Origin: Candidatus Leptofilum proximum
GTDB lineage: Bacteria; Chloroflexota; Anaerolineae; Promineifilales; Promineifilaceae
Reading direction: 5' to 3'
DNA length: 64,000 nucleotides
Assembly (NCBI GenBank): GCA_016710325.1
Contig: JADJXK010000002.1
Span: forward strand, 186,001-250,000
Shown: one piece after another, positions 26,801 through 33,695 of the stretch
Numbering within the stretch: position 1 is the stretch's first letter
Layout of the letters: every line of letters begins with the position of its first letter
The notes under the pieces: model-generated
Told to the model about the DNA's origin: nothing
Databases searched by the model: none
The model's input: the letters and a program-made list of their open reading frames with translations, nothing else
Made by a program: the position numbers and the translations under genes

Positions 26801-27463
26801 ATCGCCGAGCAAACCGACCTGGGCGCGGGTTACCAGATTGCCCTGCGCGACATGGAAATCCGCGGGGCGGGTGATCTGCTGGGCGGGCAGCAGAGTGGCC
26901 ATATTTCGGCCGTTGGGTTTGACCTGTACACTAAGCTGCTGGCCAACGCCGTCAAGCGGCGCAAGGCGGAGCGCAAGGGCGAGATTCTGCCGGCCGAACT
27001 GCCGGAAGCAACGCTCATCGACGTGCCGCTGGCGGCTTACGTGCCGCCCGACTACGTGCCGGACCCGGCGCTGCGGCTGCGGCTCTACCGCCGCATGGCC
27101 ATGCTGGGCAGCCTGACGGAAATCGACGAGATGGCCGCTGAACTGGCCGACCGCTTTGGTCCGATTCCTGATCCGGTGCATCATTTGCTGTACCAGCTGC
27201 GGATCAAGGTGTTGGCAGAGCGGGCGCAGGTAACGGCCGTTACCACCGAAGCAGGCCAGATCAAAATTCGCCTACTGGATTTGGAAGGCATCGACCGTTT
27301 CCGCCTGCAGCGCTACCTGGGCGAAGCGGTGCGCGTCAGCCGCAAAGCGATCTGGATGCCCCGCGACCTGAGCACGAAGGAGTGGCAGGTGACGCTGGTG
27401 CAGGTTTTGGAACGCCTGGCTTCGTTTGAGCGGGACAAAATGAAGCTAGAGAAAAATAATTAA
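23819..27463 (+). CDS. mfd: Transcription-repair coupling factor Mfd
   Basis: 1214 residues. The UvrB-homology module comes first (QFSRRGGIIDIFP at about 182), then the CarD-like RNA-polymerase interaction domain (ITAGDYVVHLEYGIGRFAGL at about 540). The RecG-like translocase follows, with Walker A GDVGYGKTE at about 690 and motif II DEEQRFG at about 790, then the QMYQLRGRVGRG motif VI and the C-terminal TRCF domain (LRLYRRMAMLGS). It removes stalled RNA polymerase and recruits UvrA. An unusual Pro/His-rich insertion at about residue 455-475 (25192-25226) is made of CACCCCTTCACC units that also occur between genes at 52690-52740. Confidence 0.96.
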   Translation: MTVSGLLNIFNELPAFGQLVAELDEKKPVPALTLPTSARTAVLAQLYLQRKVPVVLITGKVESAAAWIQALETWLPPGDVMRRLPEPTPLPFDRGPWSERSRADRLTVLTRLMAGQHPQMPSPELPPLIVTSARAFLQKTLPKRRFMTSTRVLRVGQIIDLEKLTDTWLGIGYEEVSVVEAAGQFSRRGGIIDIFPIATSYPVRIELFGDEIETMRTFDPATQRSIDVNGSNKTDTIIVPPTREALPAVAKEFALTLPEELDPQTEEGSLPSWRDDIPDLRAGRAFPNLEYYLPLLYPQPASLLDYLPENALVVVDDWRDLATAVAELHDHADQMANEQTSLPPNFQSPLFAWDHIVDVLNWWQPLILGDGPEGDEPERPFLDLASSFEPGPRYGGQVRPLLTQLKSAQKEDERVVVLSQQAARLQELWREEIRDIRPESLILRRDLASEDNGDDLSPGHPFTPSPLHPTQTLAALPDPGSLTFVQGALPEGFVLVRRDDGEILLDLLTDAEIFGWNRPAPRRWRSPRPIAPEARFADITAGDYVVHLEYGIGRFAGLVVRNIGGMEREYLLMEYANGDTLYVPAHHADRLSKWVGSDERPPNLHRLGERSWTQAKAKAQQAADELADELLDLYATRETISGHAFAADTEWQAELEASFPYRETEDQLRVIAEVKADMEQPQPMDRLVCGDVGYGKTEVALRAAFKAVMDSKQVAILVPTTVLAQQHYNTFYERLRPFPVKVEMLSRFRTQAQQDRIVKNLRNGRIDIIIGTHRLLSDDISFKDLGLVIIDEEQRFGVAHKERLKQWRTEVDVLTMTATPIPRTLYMSLTGVRDISIIDTAPAERLPVQTYVGPFDETRLKRALQRELDRGGQVFLVHNRVQTIDIIQKQIERLVPEARVAIGHGQMSERQLEQIMTEFDEGKIDVLISTTIIESGLDIPNANTLIVDRADRFGLAQMYQLRGRVGRGAKRAYAYFFHAPWRTLNEDARLRLETIAEQTDLGAGYQIALRDMEIRGAGDLLGGQQSGHISAVGFDLYTKLLANAVKRRKAERKGEILPAELPEATLIDVPLAAYVPPDYVPDPALRLRLYRRMAMLGSLTEIDEMAAELADRFGPIPDPVHHLLYQLRIKVLAERAQVTAVTTEAGQIKIRLLDLEGIDRFRLQRYLGEAVRVSRKAIWMPRDLSTKEWQVTLVQVLERLASFERDKMKLEKNN

Positions 27464-27472
27464 AGGTTTGTT

Positions 27473-27844
27473 ATGGATATTAAGTTTTTTGATGACCCGT
27501 TTGAAGGACCGAAGCCTCGGGAAGAGGTGCGGATTAAGCAGTTAGGTCTGTACATGCATGAAGACGGCCGTCGCGTGGCCGTCGGGTTTGATATGACGCC
27601 ATTTTTGGAACGGCCGTCTCTCCAGGTCACTATCACCAACGAGCGCGGCGAAGAGGCGGGCTCGCTGCATGTCATCGAGACGCTGCAAACCAACTTTAGC
27701 CTGACGGTGCATTTGCGGGATAAAGAGCCGACTGAGATGTATGAGGTTACGGCCGTTGTCTACTACGCCACTCCGGAATCCGACCGCGTCAACGTCCACA
27801 CCCTCACCCGCATGTTGGTTCGCACCAAACCGGGTGAGCAATAA
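27473..27844 (+). CDS. Conserved small beta-rich protein, function unknown
   Basis: 123 residues, 9 nt after mfd, with GGT/TTGTT but no strong Shine-Dalgarno. It starts MDIKFFDDPFEGPKPREEVR and alternates charged and hydrophobic residues (LQVTITNERGEEAGSLHVIE, MYEVTAVVYY), which suggests a small beta-sandwich. No signal peptide or membrane helix. Three ACGGCCGT octamers fall within 190 bp. It is probably co-transcribed with mfd; I do not recognise a family. Confidence 0.75.
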   Translation: MDIKFFDDPFEGPKPREEVRIKQLGLYMHEDGRRVAVGFDMTPFLERPSLQVTITNERGEEAGSLHVIETLQTNFSLTVHLRDKEPTEMYEVTAVVYYATPESDRVNVHTLTRMLVRTKPGEQ

Positions 27845-27932
27845 CCGCCACAAGGCAGAACCAAACAGAATTTTTATCAACAGATTTCTACAAGAGCCAA
27901 AAGTATAAACAAAGTGACATACTGAAGTGATC

Positions 27933-27970
27933 AGAAAAGCCGCCACTGTCCCGACAGCGGCGGCTTTTCT
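27933..27970. terminator. Bidirectional terminator hairpin
   Basis: AGAAAAGCCGCC (27933-27944) pairs with GGCGGCTTTTCT (27959-27970); an inner CTGTC/GACAG extends the stem. It lies between the convergent 123-residue protein gene (+) and the recombinase-like gene (-), with A/T runs on each side. Confidence 0.85.
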
Positions 27971-28049
27971 ACTAGAGGAAAACAATGCTTAAGCTACGCT
28001 TGTAACGTCATTGCCTTCCAAAAAGTTCCCACTTCTCACTTTTTTCTGT

Positions 28050-29018
28050 TTACTTATCACTTCCTTCAGCTTCATTCTCCGTCAATCGCTCCAGCTTCGA
28101 CTTCGTCTCGCGCCAGGTGATTTTAGACAGCCCCAGCTTTTGCCGGATGTCGTCCTGCTCTTCCCTGGCTCGCCAGTCGCGCAGGGCAGCGGCCCAGCGC
28201 AAATTCTCAAAAGACAGCAAGCCGCGATCCAGACCTGCGGCGTCGCCAACGTCCCGTAAAATGTATTCCAGGTTGCGCGGTGTACAGGTGAAGAGCGTGT
28301 CCGGCGGTTCGTACTGTTCCAGGTATTCATCCAGTACGTCCAGCCATTCCGGGTCCAGGTCCAGTTTGCGCTCCTTGTAGCGCAGGCGCGGATTGGGGTA
28401 GCGGATGAACAACATCGGCTGCGCTTCATCGCTGCGGTCCACATGGTTGGGCACGATGGCCATCGCTTCCCCCTTTTTGATGCCGGTTTTCAGCAGCAGG
28501 GTTAGCAGTAAATGGGGGCGGGCGTCTGGTTTTTGCTCCTGGCTGCCCTGGCGAATTTGCTCCGTGACGGCCAGTGCTTTGGCCAGATCATCCTCTGAGG
28601 GCACCACGGGCAGCGGGCTTTTGACGCTGCGCTGAATGACGGCCAGCGAGGGATCATTGGGCAGGATACCTGCTTCGTGCAGCCAGCCAAAAAACACCTT
28701 CAGGGTAGTGACCCGCCGGGCATAGGATTTGGGGCTGCACGGCACGCCGCGTTCTTCAACCAGCCATTTCAAAAAGTCATTCAGGTTGTTGGTGCCAATT
28801 TCCCCGATGGGCTGGCCAATGCCCAGATATTTGCCCAGCAGGCGGACATCGCTGGCAAACGCTTTCATGGTGTTGATGGCAAAGCCTTCATCCCGCATGT
28901 GGGTTTCAAACAGCCCCAGAGCTGCCTGGATAGAGGCATCGGGTGAGAGGGGTGGGGCGGACTGGGTTTGTTTTGGCGGCAGTTGATCTGCCGGGATAAG
29001 TGGTTGTTGTTCGCTCAC
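28050..29018 (-). CDS. Tyrosine-recombinase-fold protein lacking catalytic residues
   Basis: 322 residues. The N-terminal half is a SAM-like phage-integrase core-binding domain (INTMKAFASDVRLLGKYLG, SYARRVTTLKVFFGWL). The C-terminal half follows the XerC/D catalytic fold but the active-site residues are changed: the first Arg region reads LKTGIKKGEAM (TGLRxxE expected), HxLRH reads ENLRW, LGH reads LGL, and no Tyr is found at the nucleophile position near LSKITWRETKS. It is therefore probably a DNA-binding protein without strand-transfer activity. GTG start with AAGGAG 11 nt upstream; a strong promoter lies at 29063-29091. No octamer in the gene. Confidence 0.7.
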   Translation of the reverse strand: MSEQQPLIPADQLPPKQTQSAPPLSPDASIQAALGLFETHMRDEGFAINTMKAFASDVRLLGKYLGIGQPIGEIGTNNLNDFLKWLVEERGVPCSPKSYARRVTTLKVFFGWLHEAGILPNDPSLAVIQRSVKSPLPVVPSEDDLAKALAVTEQIRQGSQEQKPDARPHLLLTLLLKTGIKKGEAMAIVPNHVDRSDEAQPMLFIRYPNPRLRYKERKLDLDPEWLDVLDEYLEQYEPPDTLFTCTPRNLEYILRDVGDAAGLDRGLLSFENLRWAAALRDWRAREEQDDIRQKLGLSKITWRETKSKLERLTENEAEGSDK

Positions 29019-29062
29019 GCTTGGCTGCTCCTTTTAACGAAAATTCTTTCGTATAGACAAGA

Positions 29063-29091
29063 AGATTAGAACATTTGGCCGGAATTGTCAA
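29063..29091 (-). promoter_or_regulatory. Sigma-70-type promoter of the recombinase-like gene
   Basis: Minus strand TTGACA (29091-29086), 17-nt spacer, TAATCT (29068-29063). The transcript would have a leader of about 35 nt with AAGGAG before the GTG start. Confidence 0.7.
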
Positions 29092-29532
29092 GATACACAT
29101 TAACAAAGTTTTTCGCGCTTCTTCACAATATCTAAACACTTGTTTCCTATACTCGGACGGTCCTGGCAGGTGCTTAAAATTGAGGTGAGAGACGTATCAA
29201 GTGGCTCTTGCTGGCGTAGGGCGTGTTTGAATAACGCATAACATGTGTTAGAGAGAGGCAAGTTCTGGCTGGCACGGACAAGGTTAACTATTTCTAAGAG
29301 GTGTTCGGGCAGCAGATCTACCAGAAGTGCCTACTCGTAAAATTGGCTGTTGGTTTTTTGGGCACTACCAATGCCATCTATGTTTAAGTGTGCCCATTTT
29401 TGTTAAGTAAACCGCACAAAGTTCTTGAAAGAAAAAAGCGCAATTTTTGTGCGGTTTACTCAAGTAATTGGCAGATTTGACGTCAATCTTTTTTGAAAGG
29501 CTTTCCGCCAATTACACAGATCGGAGGTAGTT
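29092..29532 (+). other. Gene-free region with leader hairpins before the yceI-like gene
   Basis: No supported gene. It has a perfect 15-bp stem AGTAAACCGCACAAA (29406-29420) with its complement (29446-29460), and a terminator-like GGGCAC (29360-29365)/GTGCCC (29390-29395) followed by ATTTTTG. A TATACT at 29149-29154 could start a transcript of about 240 nt ending at that hairpin. GGAGG at 29523 serves the next gene. The 29155-29355 stretch otherwise shows nothing recognisable; a non-coding RNA is possible. Confidence 0.4.
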
Positions 29533-30333
29533 ATGAAGAAAGGATTTACTGTTTTGCTTTTGTTTGGGTTGTTGCTCACGGCTACTGCCTGTGGGCTTTT
29601 GCAGGAACCGGCTGCGCCAAGCGCTACGCTTGAGGCGGTGCCGCTGGCAATTGAAGAGGCTGAAGCAGCGGCGGTAGTAGAAGAGGCAACGGCCGTTGTC
29701 GAAGAGCCGACAGCCGTGATGGATGAAGCTGAAGAAACGGCCGTTGAACCCACCGCAGAGCCAACCGAAACATCCAACGAAGCCAGTGCCGCCGGTGGAT
29801 TGGTTGTTTATGAAATCAACCAGGATGAATCTGAAGTGCGTTTTGAGCTGGATGAAGATCTGCGCGGCAGCCGGATCACCGTGGTGGGCACCACAAACCA
29901 GGTCGCCGGACAAATGGCGTTGGACCTAAGCGATTTGTCCACCGCCCAGGTGGGGGAGATCCAGATCAACGCCCGCACACTGGCCACGGACAACAACTTC
30001 CGCAACCGGGCCATCCAAAACGAGATTTTGGATACGGGGGCGTACGAAATTATTTCTTTTGTGCCAACGGCCGTTAATGGCCTGCCTGGGTCCGCTGCGG
30101 TGAGTGAAGAAATTAGCTTCACCATTGAGGGCAATTTGACGATTCGGGATATTACCGAACCGGTGACTTTTAGCGTGACGGCAACGGCCGTTTCCGCCTC
30201 CCAAATCACGGGCACCGCTACTGCCACCGTGCTGCGTGACACCTATGGCCTCGCCATTCCCGAGGTTCCCAACGTCGCCAACGTAGAGAACGAAGTGGAC
30301 TTGATTATCACCTTCGTAGCCAGCGCTTCATAA
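29533..30333 (+). CDS. YceI-family lipoprotein
   Basis: 266 residues. MKKGFTVLLLFGLLLTATACG is a lipoprotein signal with lipobox TATACG; a Glu/Ala/Thr-rich linker of about 70 residues follows. The YceI domain (about 95-266) shows YEINQDESEVRFELDE, GEIQINARTLATDNNFRN and FTIEGNLTIRDITEPVTF, matching the family's lipocalin-like barrel that binds isoprenoids or other amphiphiles. GGAGG is 5-6 nt before the ATG. It carries four ACGGCCGT octamers, unlike the genes on either side. Exact ligand unknown. Confidence 0.9.
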   Translation: MKKGFTVLLLFGLLLTATACGLLQEPAAPSATLEAVPLAIEEAEAAAVVEEATAVVEEPTAVMDEAEETAVEPTAEPTETSNEASAAGGLVVYEINQDESEVRFELDEDLRGSRITVVGTTNQVAGQMALDLSDLSTAQVGEIQINARTLATDNNFRNRAIQNEILDTGAYEIISFVPTAVNGLPGSAAVSEEISFTIEGNLTIRDITEPVTFSVTATAVSASQITGTATATVLRDTYGLAIPEVPNVANVENEVDLIITFVASAS

Positions 30334-30373
30334 TAAAGTAGAAGTTTAGCTTTTACCTGAAACTCAGATTCGG

Positions 30374-30407
30374 AAGGGGCAAGATGAAACAAAATCTTGC
30401 CCCTTTT
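30374..30407 (+). terminator. Rho-independent terminator after the YceI lipoprotein gene
   Basis: AAGGGGCAAGAT (30374-30385) pairs with ATCTTGCCCCTT (30394-30405), then TTTT. Confidence 0.9.
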
Positions 30408-30604
30408 GGCGTATCTACCCCTTACCACAGTACCTTGTTTAGTGTTTTCCGTCCAGTTACACTAAAAGTTGGACTATGGAGGCCCGGTTTGCTGTATTTT
30501 TTATAGTAGACTTGTAGTTCTTTCGCAGGTTAAGTCTACGGATTTTTGTAAAATCGGTCACACTAACATAACTGCAACCCTCAGCGACTAGCAGGAGCAA
30601 AAAC

Positions 30605-30705
30605 ATACCCTCAGAAAGCATTATTGATGAATCAGAACTTGGTCAGGAGGATGTGAAAGTTTTTGGCTATTGGGTGGCGGCTTTGGCGTTTACCTGATCA
30701 AATAA
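30605..30705 (+). pseudogene. Internally deleted, frameshifted relic of a DUF574-type methyltransferase gene
   Basis: This 101-bp stretch matches both ends of the intact methyltransferase gene at 32830-33627. After AGGAG and a start codon mutated to ATA it reads PSESIIDES (intact: MPKESIIDDS, sharing GAAAGCATTATTGA). Then ESELGQED matches the intact ESELAQQD. After a frameshift, LLGGGFGVYLIK and a TAA match the intact PLAGGFGAYLVK and stop. The whole middle of about 690 bp is missing. It shows that a paralogue once sat directly upstream of the signalling cassette. The rest of 30408-30729 shows no gene; it is AT-rich and may hold the cassette promoter. Confidence 0.8.
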
Positions 30706-30729
30706 AGGAACGAGTTACTGGTGTTATAA

Positions 30730-31200
30730 ATGGCGAAAGAAGGTTTCACTGCCACTGACGGCCTGCAGACTTTGCTGACACAACTGATAGAAGCCCATCG
30801 TTCCGAGCTGGTCAATCGTTATCAACAAGTCTTGCGAGAAGGCCTGTTTAACAGCCGCGCCTTAGTGCGCCCCAGCATGTTGAAAACAATTGCTTCCGAT
30901 GAGGTCGACACGTTTGGTAACTTCTTGCACCTATCACCTCAACATGCCTTAGATCGGGGTGTGCAACTTTATCATACCGGTTTGGGTGAGCAGCCAATGT
31001 TACGAATGAGTCAGGTCACGCGCCAATTCTTTGTAACCCATCTAGATAACGGACAAATTGGTGCGGCGTTGGAAGTAATCGACGCGTATCAAGAACGCGT
31101 TGTTCAAGGTTTTGTCCAAAGCCTTGAAAAAGCCATTATTAGTGAACAAGAACGGACCCGCCACGCTTTTGAACGTGTGACGGATCGAGATAAATCATAA
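30730..31200 (+). CDS. Stand-alone RsbRD_N-type sensor domain protein
   Basis: 156 residues, all helical. LLTQLIEAHRSELVNRYQQVLREGLF begins the domain, in two blocks, and RPSMLKTIASDEVDTF and VTRQFFVTHLDNGQ follow. It is about 45 % identical by eye to the N-terminal 150 residues of the next gene product, so one arose from the other. The pattern fits the RsbRD N-terminal (globin-like) domain used in stressosome-type sensing. It carries no output domain and may heterodimerise with the kinase. The start is ATG 30730 without a clear Shine-Dalgarno. AT-richer than the surrounding genes, no octamer. Confidence 0.7.
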   Translation: MAKEGFTATDGLQTLLTQLIEAHRSELVNRYQQVLREGLFNSRALVRPSMLKTIASDEVDTFGNFLHLSPQHALDRGVQLYHTGLGEQPMLRMSQVTRQFFVTHLDNGQIGAALEVIDAYQERVVQGFVQSLEKAIISEQERTRHAFERVTDRDKS

Positions 31201-31208
31201 GCTGCATT

Positions 31209-32417
31209 GTGGGAAATGATACGTTGGTAACACTCAGCGCCTGGCAAAATTTAGCACACCTCATCGAGGCTAACCTCGTTGATTTAGCAAGCAATTACCA
31301 TCAAGTATTGCGGGAAACTTTGTTTAGCAGCCGTGCTACCATCCGTCCCAGCATGTTAAAAAGCATTGCCTCGGATGAGGTTAATGCCCTCAAGGACTTT
31401 TTTAGTCAGTCAACATTCTCGGCGTTGAATCATGGCGAGCACCTATATCAAACGGGCCTGAGCGAACAGACAGTGCTGCGTTTGGGTCAGGTAACGCGGC
31501 AGTTTTTTATAGCCCGCCTGGAAGGCGACCAAATCGCCGCGGCGTTGGAAGCCATTGATACCTACCAGGGATCCATCATCCAGGGCTACATCCAAGCGCA
31601 AGAGAAGTCCATTCTTAGAGAACAAGAACGCATTCGCAGTGCGCTGCAAACAGCTATCGGCCGTTACACGGTTGAGATCAAAGAAATCGAAGCGATGGCT
31701 CTAAAAGCGACCGAGGCCAATGAGTTTAAAACGCGATTTATTGCCCGCATAGGCCATGAGTTGCGAACGCCAGTTGGCGCGATGTTGGGCCTAACTGAAA
31801 TGTTGCAGGCAGGTATCTACGGTCCGCTTACTCCAGAGCAGAAGGACTTGACCCAACGCATCATTAATAAGGCAATAGTGCTGAAAGAAATTTTTGCGGA
31901 ATTGCTAGATCAGTCTCAAATTGAATCAGGCAAATTACGGTTAAAACAAGAGGAATTTTCCCCGCGAGTTTTGGTGGAGGCAGTTCATTCGAACTATTTG
32001 CCGCTGGCTTTACAAAAAGGTCTGTCCATGCAAGTCACAGCTAACTCTGGCCTGCCAGGCACAGTCATTGGAGATAGGGTCAGAATCGAGCAAGTTATCA
32101 CAAACCTGGTTGTTAATGCCATAAAGTTCACGGAGAAGGGCAGTATCACGATCCGTGCTTATACCGCTAGTGCAACTCATTGGGGAATAGAAGTTAAAGA
32201 CACGGGGATCGGTATTGCCCAGGAACATTTGTCTTATATTTTTGAGCCGTTTCGTCAAACTGACGAAACTTCAGGACGAAAATACGGCGGCGTAGGACTG
32301 GGCCTAGCTATTGTTCAGCAGCTAGTAATGGCCATGAGGGGCACAGTAGAAGTAAAGAGCAAGTTTGGGCAGGGAACAATTTTCACCGTGACTTTGCCAC
32401 TTCAGCTAGTACTATAA
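31209..32417 (+). CDS. RsbRD_N-containing hybrid-type sensor histidine kinase (soluble)
   Basis: 402 residues. Residues 1-150 are an RsbRD_N-like helical domain (RPSMLKSIASDEVNAL), homologous to the preceding protein. The HisKA domain has RIGHELRTPVGAMLG with the phospho-accepting His at about 182; the HATPase domain has the N box NLVVNAIKFTEKG, G1 VKDTGIGI, F box IFEPFRQTD and G2 GGVGLGLAIV. No membrane helix or receiver domain. Start GTG at 31209, 8 nt after the previous stop. It should phosphorylate the receiver encoded next. No octamer. Confidence 0.9.
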   Translation: MGNDTLVTLSAWQNLAHLIEANLVDLASNYHQVLRETLFSSRATIRPSMLKSIASDEVNALKDFFSQSTFSALNHGEHLYQTGLSEQTVLRLGQVTRQFFIARLEGDQIAAALEAIDTYQGSIIQGYIQAQEKSILREQERIRSALQTAIGRYTVEIKEIEAMALKATEANEFKTRFIARIGHELRTPVGAMLGLTEMLQAGIYGPLTPEQKDLTQRIINKAIVLKEIFAELLDQSQIESGKLRLKQEEFSPRVLVEAVHSNYLPLALQKGLSMQVTANSGLPGTVIGDRVRIEQVITNLVVNAIKFTEKGSITIRAYTASATHWGIEVKDTGIGIAQEHLSYIFEPFRQTDETSGRKYGGVGLGLAIVQQLVMAMRGTVEVKSKFGQGTIFTVTLPLQLVL

Positions 32418-32434
32418 ATACCTGGAGGCATATT

Positions 32435-32800
32435 TTGGAGACCAAACCTCTTGCACTCATAATCGAAGATGATGTGGACCAGAATTTGATTTTCACAACG
32501 GCGCTAGAGCAAGCTGGTTACAAAACCGAATCAATTCAGGACGGACTGACTGCCCAACAACGTCTGACTGAGACTGTCCCCAAGGTGGTTGTTTTAGATT
32601 TGCATATTCCTGAAATTGCGGGAAAGACTCTCTTGAGGCAGATTCGGAATGACCAACGTTTGACAAATGTGCGCGTACTGCTGGCTACGGCCGATGCGGC
32701 TTTGGCAGACAGCCTGCGTGCGGAAGCAGATATTATTTTGTTAAAGCCTATCAGTTTTTCACAGTTGAGTGTTTTAGCAAGTCGCTTTATAAGCGTTTGA
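32435..32800 (+). CDS. Single-domain response regulator receiver (CheY-like)
   Basis: 121 residues, TTG start with GGAGG about 7 nt upstream. The acidic pair is IIEDD (11-13), the phospho-acceptor is Asp55 in VVVLDLHIPE, the conserved Thr/Ser region is LLATADAA and the Lys is in LLKPISF. No output domain, so it acts by protein contact, perhaps on the methyltransferase that begins 30 nt downstream or on a distant partner. It is the cognate target of the kinase directly upstream (inference from operon order). Confidence 0.9.
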   Translation: METKPLALIIEDDVDQNLIFTTALEQAGYKTESIQDGLTAQQRLTETVPKVVVLDLHIPEIAGKTLLRQIRNDQRLTNVRVLLATADAALADSLRAEADIILLKPISFSQLSVLASRFISV

Positions 32801-32829
32801 CTTTAATAGTTCACACACAAGGAGAAACC

Positions 32830-33627
32830 ATGCCGAAGGAAAGCATTATTGACGACAGCAAACCCAATGCTGGCCGAATGTACGACTATTATCTTGGTGG
32901 CAACCACAATTTTGAAGTGGATCGTCAGGCTGCAGAACAGGTGATTAAGCTTTTGCCGTTTGCTCCTAAGGGTGCTCGACTCCAGCGCTGGGCCTTGCAA
33001 GATATTGCTTCGGAATTGACCCAAAGACGTGGCTATGACGTGATTATTGACTTCGCTTCTGGTCTGCCCACCAATGACCATATTCATCAAGTTGCACCCG
33101 AAGGTACAACTATCGTTTATTCCGACTATGATCCGGTTGTGGTGGAATACGCTCATGACATCTTGGGGGACACTTCCAACGTCTACTTCTTTGAAGCCAA
33201 CGCCGCTCAACCTGAGGTTCTGCTCAACCGTCCTGAAGTGCAGCAAATATTAGCTGGCAGGCGCAAAGTTGGCTTTGTGCTTTGGGGTGTCAGCGCCTTT
33301 TTGACGGATGACGCCATCTCCCATATTGCGCAGTACACCTACGAGTGGGCTGCTCCTGGCAGCTGCCTGGCGTTTAATGCCCAGGGAGCTGACCTGCCAC
33401 CCAATCCGACGTTTGATCAAACGTTGCAAATCTATGAAAAAATGGGCGCAAAGTTTCATAAGCGGACCTTAACGGAGTTTCGCAAACTGCTCCAGCCCTG
33501 GAAAATGGATCAGGATTTTATCTCCTTGTTAGAGTGGCATGGCTTTGATGAATCGGAACTGGCGCAACAGGACCTGGAGATGATCGGCCCATTGGCCGGT
33601 GGCTTTGGTGCTTACCTGGTTAAATAG
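32830..33627 (+). CDS. SAM-dependent methyltransferase, DUF574/Methyltransf_19 family
   Basis: 265 residues from ATG 32830 (AAGGAG 6 nt upstream); the frame also opens at 32797 but without such a site. IDDSKPNAGRMYDYYLGGNHN is the family's opening signature (in actinobacteria: IDtsxPnvARiYDYLLGGkdN), followed by IIDFASGLPTNDHIHQ, the SAM-binding IGTGLPT equivalent, and VYSDYDPVVV. The GFGAYLVK end is conserved with the upstream relic. The family is mostly actinobacterial and its substrate is unknown. Here it is the fourth gene of a sensor-kinase-receiver operon, so its activity may be signal-controlled. Confidence 0.85.
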   Translation: MPKESIIDDSKPNAGRMYDYYLGGNHNFEVDRQAAEQVIKLLPFAPKGARLQRWALQDIASELTQRRGYDVIIDFASGLPTNDHIHQVAPEGTTIVYSDYDPVVVEYAHDILGDTSNVYFFEANAAQPEVLLNRPEVQQILAGRRKVGFVLWGVSAFLTDDAISHIAQYTYEWAAPGSCLAFNAQGADLPPNPTFDQTLQIYEKMGAKFHKRTLTEFRKLLQPWKMDQDFISLLEWHGFDESELAQQDLEMIGPLAGGFGAYLVK

Positions 33628-33639
33628 AGGAAACAATAT

Positions 33640-33680
33640 CAGCGACGGCCTGCTGGGAACAAACAAGCAGGCCGTCGCTG
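33640..33680. terminator. Hairpin between convergent genes
   Basis: Perfect 15-bp stem CAGCGACGGCCTGCT (33640-33654) with its complement (33666-33680) and an 11-nt loop. No T run, but it lies exactly between the convergent methyltransferase and radical SAM genes. Confidence 0.75.
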
Positions 33681-33695
33681 TAGTCAACGGCCGTT

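Noticed and set aside
28050..29018. An active integrase of a mobile element
   Set aside because: Catalytic residues are lost and I see no attachment-site repeats, tRNA or phage genes around it.
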